From contig JAVBRK010000072.1 in assembly GCA_031548005.1 (NCBI GenBank), positions 1 to 35,303 of the forward strand: 35,303 nucleotides of DNA, written 5' to 3'. The DNA comes from BNXB01 sp031548005. Lineage in GTDB: Bacteria; Bacteroidota; Bacteroidia; Bacteroidales; Azobacteroidaceae. The notes beneath the pieces were generated by a model. It was not told where the DNA came from, made no database searches, and worked only from the letters and a program-made list of their open reading frames with translations. The translations under genes and the position numbers were made by a program. Positions 16,401 to 25,271 of the stretch are shown piece after piece (the stretch's first letter is position 1; every line of letters starts with the position of its first letter).

Positions 16401-16996
16401 GTTTATGGTATGGAGAGACGATTATGGCCGACCTCAACGGAGACAAAATCTATGGAAACTCCTACGACCGGAAGTTCACCGGTAAATCAGAGTTACCGAA
16501 ATACAGCTACGGGCTTACGGCTTCCGCAGCCTGGAAAGGTTTTGATTTCAGCATGCAATGGGCCGGAAACGCCGGAATGTATTATTATGTCAACGAAAGA
16601 GGAATCAGCAATTCCAATATCGGAGACCGCACGGTAATCGACTCTGTAGCCGCCTCTAAATACTACTATTACAATGAAAGCGATCCGAATGATCCGTTGA
16701 ATAACATCAATGCAAAATATCCAAGACTGAGATACAACTCCAACGGAGCTCATATAGATAACGACTTTTATCTGTACAATGCATCCTATATCAAATTGAA
16801 AAGCCTGCAAATCGGGTATACTTTCTCAAAACAGTGGATGGATAAGATCCGGGTCAATAACCTGAGATTATTTTTGTCCGGAGAGAACCTGGCCACTATT
16901 ACCGGATTCCCGGGTATCGATCCGGAAGCAGGCGCAGGGATCAATATTTATCCTGCAGCCAAGCAATATTCTGTGGGACTTAATCTTACATTCTAA
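13415..16996 (+). CDS. SusC-type TonB-dependent transporter with STN signalling domain
   Basis: This outer-membrane barrel imports oligosaccharides captured by its SusD partner. After a signal peptide (about residues 1-40) comes an STN domain (LKLSNTEIKNVIKSIEKQ to KTIVIAPKE, about 45-115), which contacts the periplasmic part of FecR in trans-envelope signalling. A carboxypeptidase-regulatory-like beta-sandwich follows (GKVSGIVTDENGEPLAGVSV, about 123-200), then the TonB-box-like DEVVVVGYG from residue 202. The plug includes SIRIRGAGTFN, then PDDVESISVLKDAASAAIYG and SRAANGVILITTKRG. The barrel ends in YSVGLNLTF. Length 1193 fits SusC proteins with an STN domain. It is placed between FecR and SusD, 20 bp before the latter. 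Confidence 0.97.
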   Translation: MKKLHAGKAMQIKMVAKWFIFFIFYAFTQTALATQAISQTAVNLKLSNTEIKNVIKSIEKQTDYRFFYTEGLSDMNQKVSVNAENESVEQVLNEVLSSTKLGYRVNNNKTIVIAPKETLQQQGKVSGIVTDENGEPLAGVSVTIKGTSTGVATDIDGRYTLNLQNTDPILVFSYLGYASTEVRVGTQTTIDIRMKEDAQLLDEVVVVGYGTQKKANLTGSVSTINSEKVESRPVPNLSTSLSGLAAGVTVRQSSGNPGSDGASIRIRGAGTFNNDYRGPMVIIDGAQGSMDSVNPDDVESISVLKDAASAAIYGSRAANGVILITTKRGKTEAMPRITYTGIVSSEEPAGKYNFITDYADYMEMFNRAQRNVNFAERYSQGTIDSWRAAAKNPGSTDNEWGIPNSLAYPNTDWFDALFQNQLYQKHNLSVTGGSKNSNYLLSLMYMDNPGTMENTGLKRYQFRINAETKVSGFLKLGTQTYAMRQDKQPGNENGAFTYLFQTVPGMTPVHNGKFGYPEAAEEDGTANNLLWFLHNTGGMKNTTRINTTWYAGADIYKGLTADLRFNYQDYRYENNSYSQSNDMYSFRTDKIMRYGTTLKDATVGYDSDHSFEYTAQAMLNYMRDFGDHSISALFGYEQYYYDMNELNVQSKGLMDFSITDIGTATEMVRIWGGLDPNDSSKQKDTGGEYDYGMISWLGRLNYAYKSKYLFEANFRRDASSRFSPDNRWGTFPSFSGAWRISEESFMQNSSIDNLKLRASWGKLGNTTGGYYDWQAAYVKQNTSMGGLIYNGLAQSKLANPLLSWENVTATGIGLDASFLKQRLNIELDYYDRLTEGIITSPSIYLTMGTVGAPSKNTSDMRNQGVEVSIGWNDKIQDFRYSVSANFSYNQNKIVSYLGKVQEGFVDENGKQVYKSNIGETASIDGTKIRTEGHMIDEFYIRTRYAGDGTYKNTDGSVNPQGGPKDGMIRTPEDMQWIKDMQAAGYTFGINTVNKTGLWYGETIMADLNGDKIYGNSYDRKFTGKSELPKYSYGLTASAAWKGFDFSMQWAGNAGMYYYVNERGISNSNIGDRTVIDSVAASKYYYYNESDPNDPLNNINAKYPRLRYNSNGAHIDNDFYLYNASYIKLKSLQIGYTFSKQWMDKIRVNNLRLFLSGENLATITGFPGIDPEAGAGINIYPAAKQYSVGLNLTF

Positions 16997-17016
16997 TCTT
17001 AAACAATCTAAAGAAT

Positions 17017-18771
17017 ATGAAACGATTATTTTACATATTGACAATTACTACGGGCATGCTGACCGGTTTCATGGCATGTACCGACGTATTGGATACAGCT
17101 CCGTATAATAAACCATCGTCGACCACCATGTGGACTACCGAAAACCTCACGGACATGGGCGTCGCCGGAATTTATGCGAACCTGCGGAATTGGGGATTTG
17201 TAGGGACAGACCAATCTTTCGGGCATTTCGCCTACGACCAGTGGGGATACACCGGCCAAGCGAGAAGCAATGAAAGTTTTCTGTTGGGAACGATAACCAC
17301 CGGAAACGACCTGTTCAACAAAACCTGGAAAAAACTTTATGAAGGGGTGCACCGGTCGAACGATGCGATCGCCAACATTCCGGTAAAATCGCCGATAACG
17401 GAAGAAAAAAAGGCGCGGTTGATTGCAGAAGCTAAATTTATGAGAGCTTTTCATTATTATCGTCTGAACGAACTCTTTCGGGGTGTTCCCATTTATTTAG
17501 AACCGATCCTGCCGGAGCAATGTACAAAAGGGCAAAGCACCGAAGCAGAAGTTTGGGAACAAGTGATCAAAGACCTGACCGACTGTATCAATGAGTCTCA
17601 ACTTCCCAATATCGATACCAAAGAAGGCCGTGTTACCAAAGGCGCTGCATATGCTCTGAGAGGCAAAACTTATATGCAGCAAAAGAAATGGGAACTGGCA
17701 GTAGCCGATTTCGCCAAAGTCGGAGAATGCGGATATGAATTGTTCCAGGGCGGATATAAACAATTGTTCACGGAAGCGAACGAACGGTCCAAGGAAATGA
17801 TCTTCAGCGTACAAAATACAGGTGATCTGGGTTACGGCGGAAACGCCCAGTTCTATTGCGGCACCCGCTCTTCTTTCGGTTCCTGCTGGAATACATTCTT
17901 AGTATCTCCCAACGGCGTCGATCTGTATGAAAATGCAGACGGAACCCCGTTCAACTGGGACGATGTCATTCCGGGATATAATACCATGACACCCAAAGAC
18001 CGGGAAGTATTCTTCCTTCGTAATAAAAAAGATCAGCCCGCTGATGTTGTTAAAGCAATTAATGATCGCCTGGCGACTCTCAGCGAACCGGCAAAAGCAT
18101 TATATCTGGAAGACGGAAACGAAGCCCGGATAAAGAAAGCATACGAGAACCGCGACCCCCGTTTGGCGCTCAGCGTCATTACTCCTTATTCCGAGTACCG
18201 GGGCGTTCTGGGATCCAACGAACAAATATCAACTTCCCGCTGGCCTATGGTACAGCAGGCTTATGCCGATCTGTGGACAGATACCCGGACTCAGTTCCAT
18301 TATCTGCATCGTAAATTCGTCTATGAAGGGAACAATCCGATTCCGGCAAGAGATCGCTGCCCGGGCGACGAACCGCTGATCCGCTATGCCGATGTATTAT
18401 TACTATGGGCCGAAGCGCTGATAGAACAAAATAAACTTCCGGAAGCAGCAGAAAAAGTGAACCTGGTAAGGAGCCGTACCGGAGTAGAGATGCCTGCTGT
18501 AAAATATACCAGCCAGGCGGAATTACGTGAAAAAGTAAGAAACGAACGCCGGGTAGAGTTCCTGAACGAAGGGATCAACTTCTTTGACGAAATGCGCTGG
18601 AAAACATGGAAAGAAACCAAGTTCAAATCCGGAAACGGTATCTTACAGGTATGGGGAAATGTAGTGAGTCCGTACACCTGGTTAGGCGATCAGATGTATA
18701 CCTGGCCTGTTCCTCAGACCGAGAAAGAGAAAAATTCGAATATCACACCGACTCCAGGCTGGATTTATTAA
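17017..18771 (+). CDS. SusD-type surface glycan-binding lipoprotein
   Basis: This is the lid of the SusCD importer, on the outer face of the outer membrane. The signal peptide ends in a lipobox-like FMAC (Cys21), followed by TDVLDTAPYNKPSSTTMW, the normal SusD opening. The helical tetratricopeptide-like core is visible at MRAFHYYRLNELFRGVPI and ALRGKTYMQQKKWELAVADF. The C-terminal SusD region is present: RYADVLLLWAEALIE, then NLVRSRTGVE and RNERRVEFLNEGINFFDEMRW, and it ends PTPGWIY. It is 584 residues, a normal length, and 20 bp after SusC. The glycan cannot be deduced from the protein alone; the downstream lyase and GH88 genes point to a uronic-acid-containing polymer. Confidence 0.96.
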   Translation: MKRLFYILTITTGMLTGFMACTDVLDTAPYNKPSSTTMWTTENLTDMGVAGIYANLRNWGFVGTDQSFGHFAYDQWGYTGQARSNESFLLGTITTGNDLFNKTWKKLYEGVHRSNDAIANIPVKSPITEEKKARLIAEAKFMRAFHYYRLNELFRGVPIYLEPILPEQCTKGQSTEAEVWEQVIKDLTDCINESQLPNIDTKEGRVTKGAAYALRGKTYMQQKKWELAVADFAKVGECGYELFQGGYKQLFTEANERSKEMIFSVQNTGDLGYGGNAQFYCGTRSSFGSCWNTFLVSPNGVDLYENADGTPFNWDDVIPGYNTMTPKDREVFFLRNKKDQPADVVKAINDRLATLSEPAKALYLEDGNEARIKKAYENRDPRLALSVITPYSEYRGVLGSNEQISTSRWPMVQQAYADLWTDTRTQFHYLHRKFVYEGNNPIPARDRCPGDEPLIRYADVLLLWAEALIEQNKLPEAAEKVNLVRSRTGVEMPAVKYTSQAELREKVRNERRVEFLNEGINFFDEMRWKTWKETKFKSGNGILQVWGNVVSPYTWLGDQMYTWPVPQTEKEKNSNITPTPGWIY

Positions 18772-18837
18772 TTTTAGGCAATATTATTCTTATTTTAATT
18801 ATAAAGATTAATTTTGTGAATTAGGCAAAGAAGGAAA

Positions 18838-18871
18838 GGTACCTGGTGGATATTTGCCGGGTGCCTTTTTT
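18838..18871 (+). terminator. Rho-independent terminator after the SusD gene
   Basis: GGTACCTGG (18838-18846) pairs with CCGGGTGCC (18857-18865) over 9 positions including two G-U pairs, with a 10-base loop, followed by six T (18866-18871). It separates the SusC/D pair from the enzyme genes. Confidence 0.8.
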
Positions 18872-18905
18872 ATTGCAGGAAAAAATCCTACATTTATAAT
18901 ATATT

Positions 18906-20843
18906 ATGAAACGACTGTATACCACACTGTTGATCGCGCTCTGCTTTTCTTTTGTAAACGGATACGCTTACGTAGAACGGAACCTGTTGGAAAAAAAGAC
19001 ACCCCCCGGTGAACTGGAGAAAATAATGACAGGCGACCGGAAATGGGCGCCTTACCCGGCTTATTCCGACCGGCCGGCGTGGGACCGGTTCCTGGGAAGC
19101 TATAAGCAGGAACTGATTGGTCTTGGAGAAAATAACCTGGATTACCAATGGAAAGTGATCAAGGCAACCGACTACCTGGAATTTCAACGGAGCGGTAACC
19201 GTGAAATGATGCAAAAACCGTTCAACGAGAACAACCAGGCGCTTTCGTCTCTCATAATGGCCGAGTTAGCAGAAGGGAAAGGCCGTTTTATCGACCAGAT
19301 TATCAACGGAGTCTATTTTAATTGTGAAATGACTTCCTGGGCTCTGTCGGCGCACGTCGTCCTACAGTCGACCGGACGCTCCCTGCCCGATTTCCGGGAG
19401 CACGTAATCGACCTGACAGCCGGAGAGGTCGGCTCTTTACTCTCGTGGACATACTATTATTTTCACGATGTATTTGATCAAACAGATCCCTCGATCTCGA
19501 TCCGGCTGCGTCAAACACTTCAGGAACGCATCTTAGATACTTACATGAATACCGACCGATTCTGGTGGATGGCGTTCAACCTCCAGCCCGGAGGAATGGT
19601 AAACAACTGGAACCCCTGGTGTAATTTCAATGTATTGCAATGTTTCATGCTGCTCGAAAATGATCCCGGGAAACTGGCCAAAGCGGCATACCGCACCATG
19701 CAATCGGTCGATCAGTTCATCAACTATACACATGCCGACGGAGCCTGTGAAGAAGGTCCTTCGTATTGGGGACATGCCGCAGGAAAACTTTACGACTACC
19801 TCCAGCTCCTGCACGACGGCGCTGCCGGAAAGATTTCTCTTTTCAACGAACCGATTATCAAAAATATGGGAGAATATATTTCCCGTTCTTATGTGGGAAA
19901 TGGCTGGGTAGTTAATTTTGCAGATGCGTCGGCTAAAGGCGGAGGAGACGCTCCGCTCGTTTACCGGTATGGGAAAGCTGTCGGGAGTAACGAAATGATG
20001 CATTATGCCGCTTATCTGAACACACTGACCCCGGACAGACAGGCCGCTCCCCTGAAGCTGAGTTTCGGTACGGATCTTTACCGGGGGCTTCAGTCATTGC
20101 TCTACGACCGGGAATTAGCAGCAACCGCTCCATCTCACAACACGCCCGGATACACCTGGTATCCGGAGACCGAATTCTGTTATATGAAAAATAAATCGGG
20201 ATTCTTTTTTGCTTCGAAAGGCGGATACAATGACGAAAGTCATAACCACAACGACGCCGGAACCTTCTCCCTGTACCTGAATACCATCCCCATAATCATC
20301 GATGCCGGAGTAGGAACTTATACCCGGAAAACATTCAGTAAGGATCGCTACTCTATTTGGACCATGCAGAGCAATTATCATAACCTGCCGTTAATTAACG
20401 GAATTCCACAATCGTACGGTTCGCAGTTCAAAGCTACGGACGTCCGGTTCAACGCCGGGAAACGGGTATTTTCGGCCAATATCGCCACGGCCTATCCGGA
20501 ACAGGCTGCCGTAAACAAATGGATACGCTCCTACACTTTGCAAAATGATCAATTAATCATTTCGGATACTTACGATTTAAAAGAAATCAAAGAAAGCAAC
20601 CGGATCAACTTTTTAAGTTGGGGTAAAATCGACATTTCCAAACCGGGAAAAATAATCCTCGAAGTTTCAGGAGAAAAGCTGATTCTTTCATACAACGAAA
20701 AAGCATTCGAGCCTTCTCTCGAAACGATCAAACTGGACGATGCCCGGCTCTCCGGCGTCTGGGGAGAAGAAATCTATAAAATATCGCTCCTGGCAAAGGA
20801 GAAAAACTTGTCCGGAAACTATCAATTCACTCTGTCAAAATAA
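18906..20843 (+). CDS. Heparinase II/III-like polysaccharide lyase
   Basis: This enzyme probably cleaves a uronic-acid-containing polysaccharide by beta-elimination, leaving a 4,5-unsaturated uronate for the GH88 enzyme encoded downstream. The signal peptide is MKRLYTTLLIALCFSFVNGYA. An alpha/alpha-toroid follows (about 50-370) with MVNNWNPWCNFNVLQ and DGACEEGPSYWGHAAGKLYD, the latter a conserved segment of this superfamily. The second half is the heparinase II/III-like beta-sandwich domain, with the signature SHNHNDAGTFSLYLN at H446-D450. Length 645 is normal. The exact PL family is not decidable by eye; the architecture resembles the PL12/PL15/PL33-type groups. It is the first gene after the SusD terminator, and GH2 follows after 9 bp. 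Confidence 0.88.
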   Translation: MKRLYTTLLIALCFSFVNGYAYVERNLLEKKTPPGELEKIMTGDRKWAPYPAYSDRPAWDRFLGSYKQELIGLGENNLDYQWKVIKATDYLEFQRSGNREMMQKPFNENNQALSSLIMAELAEGKGRFIDQIINGVYFNCEMTSWALSAHVVLQSTGRSLPDFREHVIDLTAGEVGSLLSWTYYYFHDVFDQTDPSISIRLRQTLQERILDTYMNTDRFWWMAFNLQPGGMVNNWNPWCNFNVLQCFMLLENDPGKLAKAAYRTMQSVDQFINYTHADGACEEGPSYWGHAAGKLYDYLQLLHDGAAGKISLFNEPIIKNMGEYISRSYVGNGWVVNFADASAKGGGDAPLVYRYGKAVGSNEMMHYAAYLNTLTPDRQAAPLKLSFGTDLYRGLQSLLYDRELAATAPSHNTPGYTWYPETEFCYMKNKSGFFFASKGGYNDESHNHNDAGTFSLYLNTIPIIIDAGVGTYTRKTFSKDRYSIWTMQSNYHNLPLINGIPQSYGSQFKATDVRFNAGKRVFSANIATAYPEQAAVNKWIRSYTLQNDQLIISDTYDLKEIKESNRINFLSWGKIDISKPGKIILEVSGEKLILSYNEKAFEPSLETIKLDDARLSGVWGEEIYKISLLAKEKNLSGNYQFTLSK

Positions 20844-20852
20844 CTTAAGATT

Positions 20853-22895
20853 ATGATTCGATCCTTTTATTTAATAACATGCTTTTTATTAGTAACCATT
20901 ACTCACATTTCAGCTCAGATCTCCAGGCAGACGATCGACCTGAACGAGGGCTGGACTTACTATCCGGCGTACAATGTAAACCGGGATGTGGAAAAAATAC
21001 CGGTGACCCTGCCTCATACCTGGAACGCCTCCGATGTGCTCGACGGGAAAATTAATTACAGCCGGGAAACCATGATTTATCAAAGGAAATTAGAGTTAAA
21101 TCCCGACATGAAAGACAAGCGCTTATTCCTGTATTTCGAAGGAGCTAACTCCGTTGCCCAAATATTAGTCAACCAACAGGTGGTAGGAGTACATCATGGC
21201 GGATATACAGCTTTCTGCTACGAGGTTACGGATTTCGTCGATTTTGAAAAACCTAATTTACTAACAGCCATCGTTAGCAACGCTTTCCGGACGGATGTAC
21301 TTCCTTTAAGCGGCGACTTTAATGTTTTCGGAGGACTACACCGGCCGGCACATCTGATTGTCACCGGAAAAAACTGTATTTCTCCCTTAGACTGCGCTTC
21401 GCCCGGAGTATATCTGACACAAAATAACGTATCGGAAAAATCGGCCGGTATCGAAGTAAAAACAATGCTTTCGCTGAAAGATCCGGATAAAAAGTATCAG
21501 TTAAAAACCACCGTATACAATGGCGAAAACAGGGTGTATGAATCACTCAGTACCATACCGGATCCCGAACAGGAAAGTCTGAGCGTCCGGTTCACTATGA
21601 AAAATCCGGTTTTGTGGAATGGAAAACAAAATCCGCACTTATACCGGGTAAAAGTTGAGTTATTACAAGAAGGTATAGCCGTCGATGAAATCATTCAGCC
21701 TCTGGGAATCCGCTACTTTACGGTAGACCCGCAAAAAGGGTTTTTCCTGAACGGGAAATACCTGAATCTGTATGGTTTTGGCCGGCACGAAGATTTGGCC
21801 GGAAAAGGAAGCGCACTCACCCGGGAGGATTATGAATCGGATATGGAACTGATGAAAGAAATCGGAGTCACCACCATGCGATTAACGCATTATCCTCATG
21901 GGGAGCCGATTTACGACTTGTGCGACCAGAACGGAATCGTCTTGTGGACAGAAATACCATTTGTCGGTCCCGGAGGTTATACCGGACCCGGATATATCCG
22001 GAGCGAGGCGCTTGAAAATCATGCCAGGACCACGATGACCGAACTGATCCGCCAGAAATATAACCACCCTTCCATTTGTTTCTGGGGACTATTCAATGAG
22101 CTGAAACTGGACTACGACCATCCGGTTCCTTTCCTCACGGAATTGAATCAATTGGTCAAAAAAGAAGACCCCTACCGGTACACCACCTGTGCCTCATTTT
22201 TAGATAACGAGACTTTTAACTATGTTTCCGACCTGATTGCCTGGAATAAATATTACGGCTGGTACGGGGGCAAATTTGAAGACATCGGCGTTTGGGCCGA
22301 CAAAATACACTCCCTGTTTCCCGAAAAACCAATTGCAGTCAGCGAATACGGGGCAGGAGCAAGTATTTCCCAACACACTGCCGAAATAAAAGCTCCGGCA
22401 GCAAGCGGTAAATTCCATCCGGAGGGATGGCAAACGCTCTATCACGAAAAACACTGGGAAGAAATGTCCAAGCGTCCGTTTATCTGGGGTAAATACATCT
22501 GGGTCTGGGCTGATTTTACTTCCTCTATCCGTGACGAAGGAGACCGGACAGGCATGAACGACAAAGGACTGCTTACCTACGACCGGAAAACGAAAAAAGA
22601 CGCCTTCTTTTTTTATAAAGCCAACTGGAACCCGGAACCGGTAATTTACATTGCCGACCGCCGTTTCACAGAGCGGGTTCTTCCGGTAACCGAAGTCAAA
22701 GTTTTTACGAATATTCCTGAATGCGAGTTATTTGTGAATGGCAAATCGCAAGGTAAGAAGAAAAAAGATGCTTTTAACCGCATCGTCTGGAACAACATTA
22801 CATTAACCCCGGGAAAAAATGAAATCTCGGTCAGAGCGGCCTATAAAAAACAACTATTAACAGATACCTGCGAATGGCTTTTTACAGAAAAATAA
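20853..22895 (+). CDS. GH2-family glycosidase (beta-galactosidase or beta-glucuronidase type)
   Basis: This exported enzyme removes a beta-linked terminal sugar. After a signal peptide (MIRSFYLITCFLLVTITHISAQ) comes the GH2 sugar-binding jelly roll (LNEGWTYYPAY to VTLPHTWNA), an immunoglobulin-like domain, then the TIM barrel starting near FFLNGKYLNLYGFGRHED. The acid/base is E416 in WGLFNELKLD and the nucleophile E498 in IAVSEYGAGAS. A short beta-domain ends the protein (FVNGKSQGKKKKDAFNRIVW). At 680 residues it lacks the large fifth domain of LacZ. Specificity cannot be told from the motifs; in this setting a galactosidase or glucuronidase is likely. It overlaps the next gene by 22 bp. Confidence 0.9.
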   Translation: MIRSFYLITCFLLVTITHISAQISRQTIDLNEGWTYYPAYNVNRDVEKIPVTLPHTWNASDVLDGKINYSRETMIYQRKLELNPDMKDKRLFLYFEGANSVAQILVNQQVVGVHHGGYTAFCYEVTDFVDFEKPNLLTAIVSNAFRTDVLPLSGDFNVFGGLHRPAHLIVTGKNCISPLDCASPGVYLTQNNVSEKSAGIEVKTMLSLKDPDKKYQLKTTVYNGENRVYESLSTIPDPEQESLSVRFTMKNPVLWNGKQNPHLYRVKVELLQEGIAVDEIIQPLGIRYFTVDPQKGFFLNGKYLNLYGFGRHEDLAGKGSALTREDYESDMELMKEIGVTTMRLTHYPHGEPIYDLCDQNGIVLWTEIPFVGPGGYTGPGYIRSEALENHARTTMTELIRQKYNHPSICFWGLFNELKLDYDHPVPFLTELNQLVKKEDPYRYTTCASFLDNETFNYVSDLIAWNKYYGWYGGKFEDIGVWADKIHSLFPEKPIAVSEYGAGASISQHTAEIKAPAASGKFHPEGWQTLYHEKHWEEMSKRPFIWGKYIWVWADFTSSIRDEGDRTGMNDKGLLTYDRKTKKDAFFFYKANWNPEPVIYIADRRFTERVLPVTEVKVFTNIPECELFVNGKSQGKKKKDAFNRIVWNNITLTPGKNEISVRAAYKKQLLTDTCEWLFTEK

Positions 22896-25141
22896 TCGTC
22901 TGCCGGCTTATTCTTATTGCATTGGTATGCAATCCGGCCGTTTTCGCCCAACAAAATGAAATCGAGTGGGAGCAATTTATGCAGAACCACGACCTGGTAT
23001 ACAACAACCTGAGTACCAACTGGCATGAAGGCGCTTTTACCGGAAACGGCCTGCTTGGGACCATGCTTTATAAAAAAGACGACAACACGCTACGCTTAGA
23101 TGTGGGGAGAACCGATGTGTACGACCACGGAACCGGGGATATAGATAATTTATTCAGTAAAGCCCGGTTACCTATCGGACATTTCACCCTGAAACCTGCC
23201 GGAAATATCCGGACTATCGAGGCCCGGCTCGATCTCTGGAATGCAGAGACCCGTGGCCGGATCAGAACCGACAAAGGGGATATTCAATGGAGAATGCTGA
23301 CAGCATCCGAAACCGAATTGATTTTTTTTGAAACCTCTTCATCTCCGGGAGAAGCAGCATTTACCTGGGACTGGCAACCCGAAAAATCTGTCAGTCCACG
23401 AGCCGGGTTCCGGGAAATGCCGGCAGGGTATACAGCCAATCCGGAACCTGTTATTTCCCGGGAAAAGGAGATTTCTTTCTGTAAGCAGGAACTAAACGCC
23501 GGCGGAAGCTACACCACTGCCTGGAAAGAAGAAAAAGGAAACGGGAAACGCCGCTTTTTTATCACCATACAATTCGATACTGTTGCAAGTGAAAAATCGC
23601 TCATTCTGGCAAAAAAACAATTACACCGGATAAACAGTAAGAAAATGGAAGATCTGGTTGAAAAACACCGCAACTGGTGGCATCGATACTATCCGCAAAG
23701 CTTTATGGCCATTCCGGATGCCCGGATCGAAAGTTTTTACTGGATTCAACAATACAAATTAGCATCCGCTACCCGCCGGGGGAAGCCGACAATCGACCTG
23801 CAGGGCCCGTGGACGCGCTACACCCCCTGGCCGGCCTATTGGATGAATCTCAACATCCAACTTACCTATTCGCCTTTATACACGGCCAACCGTCTGTACC
23901 TGGCTTCTTCACTGATCGATCTCATCGATAAAAATACGGAGCACCTCCATCAGAATGTCCCCACCCCATACCGGTACAATTCGGCGGCTATCGGACGGAC
24001 GGCAGCGCCCGACCTGATCAGTCCGGTATCAGTTACCCGGGACGATACCCAAGGCCTGTCCGGCATGGATGCCGAAGTCGGCAACCTGACCTGGATACTC
24101 TATTACTATTGGCAGCACTACCGCTACTCCATGAATCCGGAAACCCTGAAAAAGCTTTATCCTCTACTTAAGCGAAGCATCAACTATTATATCCACTTAT
24201 CGGCTAAAAATAAGGATGGGAAATGGGAAATCATCCCTAAAACATATTCGCCCGAATACCCCGGGGGTATGGGGAGAAATACGAACTACGACCTGTCGCT
24301 GTTTCGCTGGGGAGTCAACACATTATTAAAAATCAACCGGCAGGAAAATTACCGGGATACACTGGCCCCTACCTGGCAGGATATTTCCGATAACCTGATC
24401 GATTACCCTCAAGATGAAACCGGTTTGCTTATTGCTCAAAATACACCTTATAGCCAATCCCACCGTCATTATTCTCATTTACTGATGATCTATCCTCTGT
24501 ACGAGATGAATTGGGACCAGCCGGAAAACCGCAGTCTGATCGAACGTTCATTTAATCGCTGGCAAAGTATGCCTTCCGCTCTTCAAGGCTATTCCTTTAC
24601 AGGCAGAGCTTCCATCTACGCTATGATGGGAAAAGGAAACGAAGCGCGTGACGCTCTGAAAATATTATTAGACAAATATGTCAAACCAAACACCATGTAT
24701 CTGGAATCCGGGCCGGTCATAGAAACTCCTTTAGCTGCCGCAGCAAGTATACAGGAATTATATCTGCAATACTGGAACAACACGGTTCGGGTATTCCCAG
24801 CGGTTCCGGACGACTGGAAAAATGCAGCTTTCGATAACTTCAGAACGGAAGGAGCTTTTTTAATCAGCGCCCTCCGTACGGAAGGGAGAACCCGGTGGGT
24901 AAAAGTAAGAAGTACCTCCCCGGGAAAACTGAGAATTATCCCTGGGCTGGAAGGAACTGTTAAACTACAGTCCCAACAAGCGAACATCGGGTTAAAAAAT
25001 GAAGGAAATGGTATTTATTCCTGTCAGATGCCCCGGAATACGGAAATTACACTGTATACAGGAGAAGGAATACTGCCGGAAGACCGGATCCGGCCGGTTC
25101 CTCACTCACAGGGAACAATCAATAGTTTCGGATTAAAATAA
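22874..25141 (+). CDS. GH95-like glycoside hydrolase (alpha-L-fucosidase / alpha-L-galactosidase type, divergent)
   Basis: This is an exported alpha/alpha-barrel glycosidase of 755 residues. A signal peptide (MAFYRKIIVCRLILIALVCN, cleavage near VFAQQ) is followed by an N-terminal beta-domain with NWHEGAFTGNGLLGTMLY, a variant of the GNG.lGam motif of GH95-like enzymes. The helical barrel holds PWPAYWMNLNIQLTYSPLY and the hallmark HRHYSHLLMIYP at residues 530-541 (compare HRH.SHLyglyP). The C-terminal beta-domain has VRVFPAVPDDWKNAAF, as in GH95. Overall similarity is distant, so the substrate may not be alpha-fucose. The ATG lies inside the end of the GH2 gene, so translation is probably coupled. 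Confidence 0.68.
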   Translation: MAFYRKIIVCRLILIALVCNPAVFAQQNEIEWEQFMQNHDLVYNNLSTNWHEGAFTGNGLLGTMLYKKDDNTLRLDVGRTDVYDHGTGDIDNLFSKARLPIGHFTLKPAGNIRTIEARLDLWNAETRGRIRTDKGDIQWRMLTASETELIFFETSSSPGEAAFTWDWQPEKSVSPRAGFREMPAGYTANPEPVISREKEISFCKQELNAGGSYTTAWKEEKGNGKRRFFITIQFDTVASEKSLILAKKQLHRINSKKMEDLVEKHRNWWHRYYPQSFMAIPDARIESFYWIQQYKLASATRRGKPTIDLQGPWTRYTPWPAYWMNLNIQLTYSPLYTANRLYLASSLIDLIDKNTEHLHQNVPTPYRYNSAAIGRTAAPDLISPVSVTRDDTQGLSGMDAEVGNLTWILYYYWQHYRYSMNPETLKKLYPLLKRSINYYIHLSAKNKDGKWEIIPKTYSPEYPGGMGRNTNYDLSLFRWGVNTLLKINRQENYRDTLAPTWQDISDNLIDYPQDETGLLIAQNTPYSQSHRHYSHLLMIYPLYEMNWDQPENRSLIERSFNRWQSMPSALQGYSFTGRASIYAMMGKGNEARDALKILLDKYVKPNTMYLESGPVIETPLAAAASIQELYLQYWNNTVRVFPAVPDDWKNAAFDNFRTEGAFLISALRTEGRTRWVKVRSTSPGKLRIIPGLEGTVKLQSQQANIGLKNEGNGIYSCQMPRNTEITLYTGEGILPEDRIRPVPHSQGTINSFGLK

Positions 25142-25215
25142 TTAAATTTGTACGCCCGCATTATTCATTTATCAGCTATAATGCCGGAACGACCGGATAC
25201 AGGGATCAGGCTTAA

Positions 25216-25242
25216 GGATCATTGATCCGTTTTGTTGTTTTT
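25216..25242 (+). terminator. Possible weak terminator between GH95-like and GH88 genes
   Basis: GGATC (25216-25220) pairs with GATCC (25224-25228) around ATT, followed by a T-rich stretch GTTTTGTTGTTTTT. The stem is only 5 bp, so this could be partial attenuation or chance. Confidence 0.35.
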
Positions 25243-25271
25243 AAATAATTAAGTAATTAAATATTAAGGAT

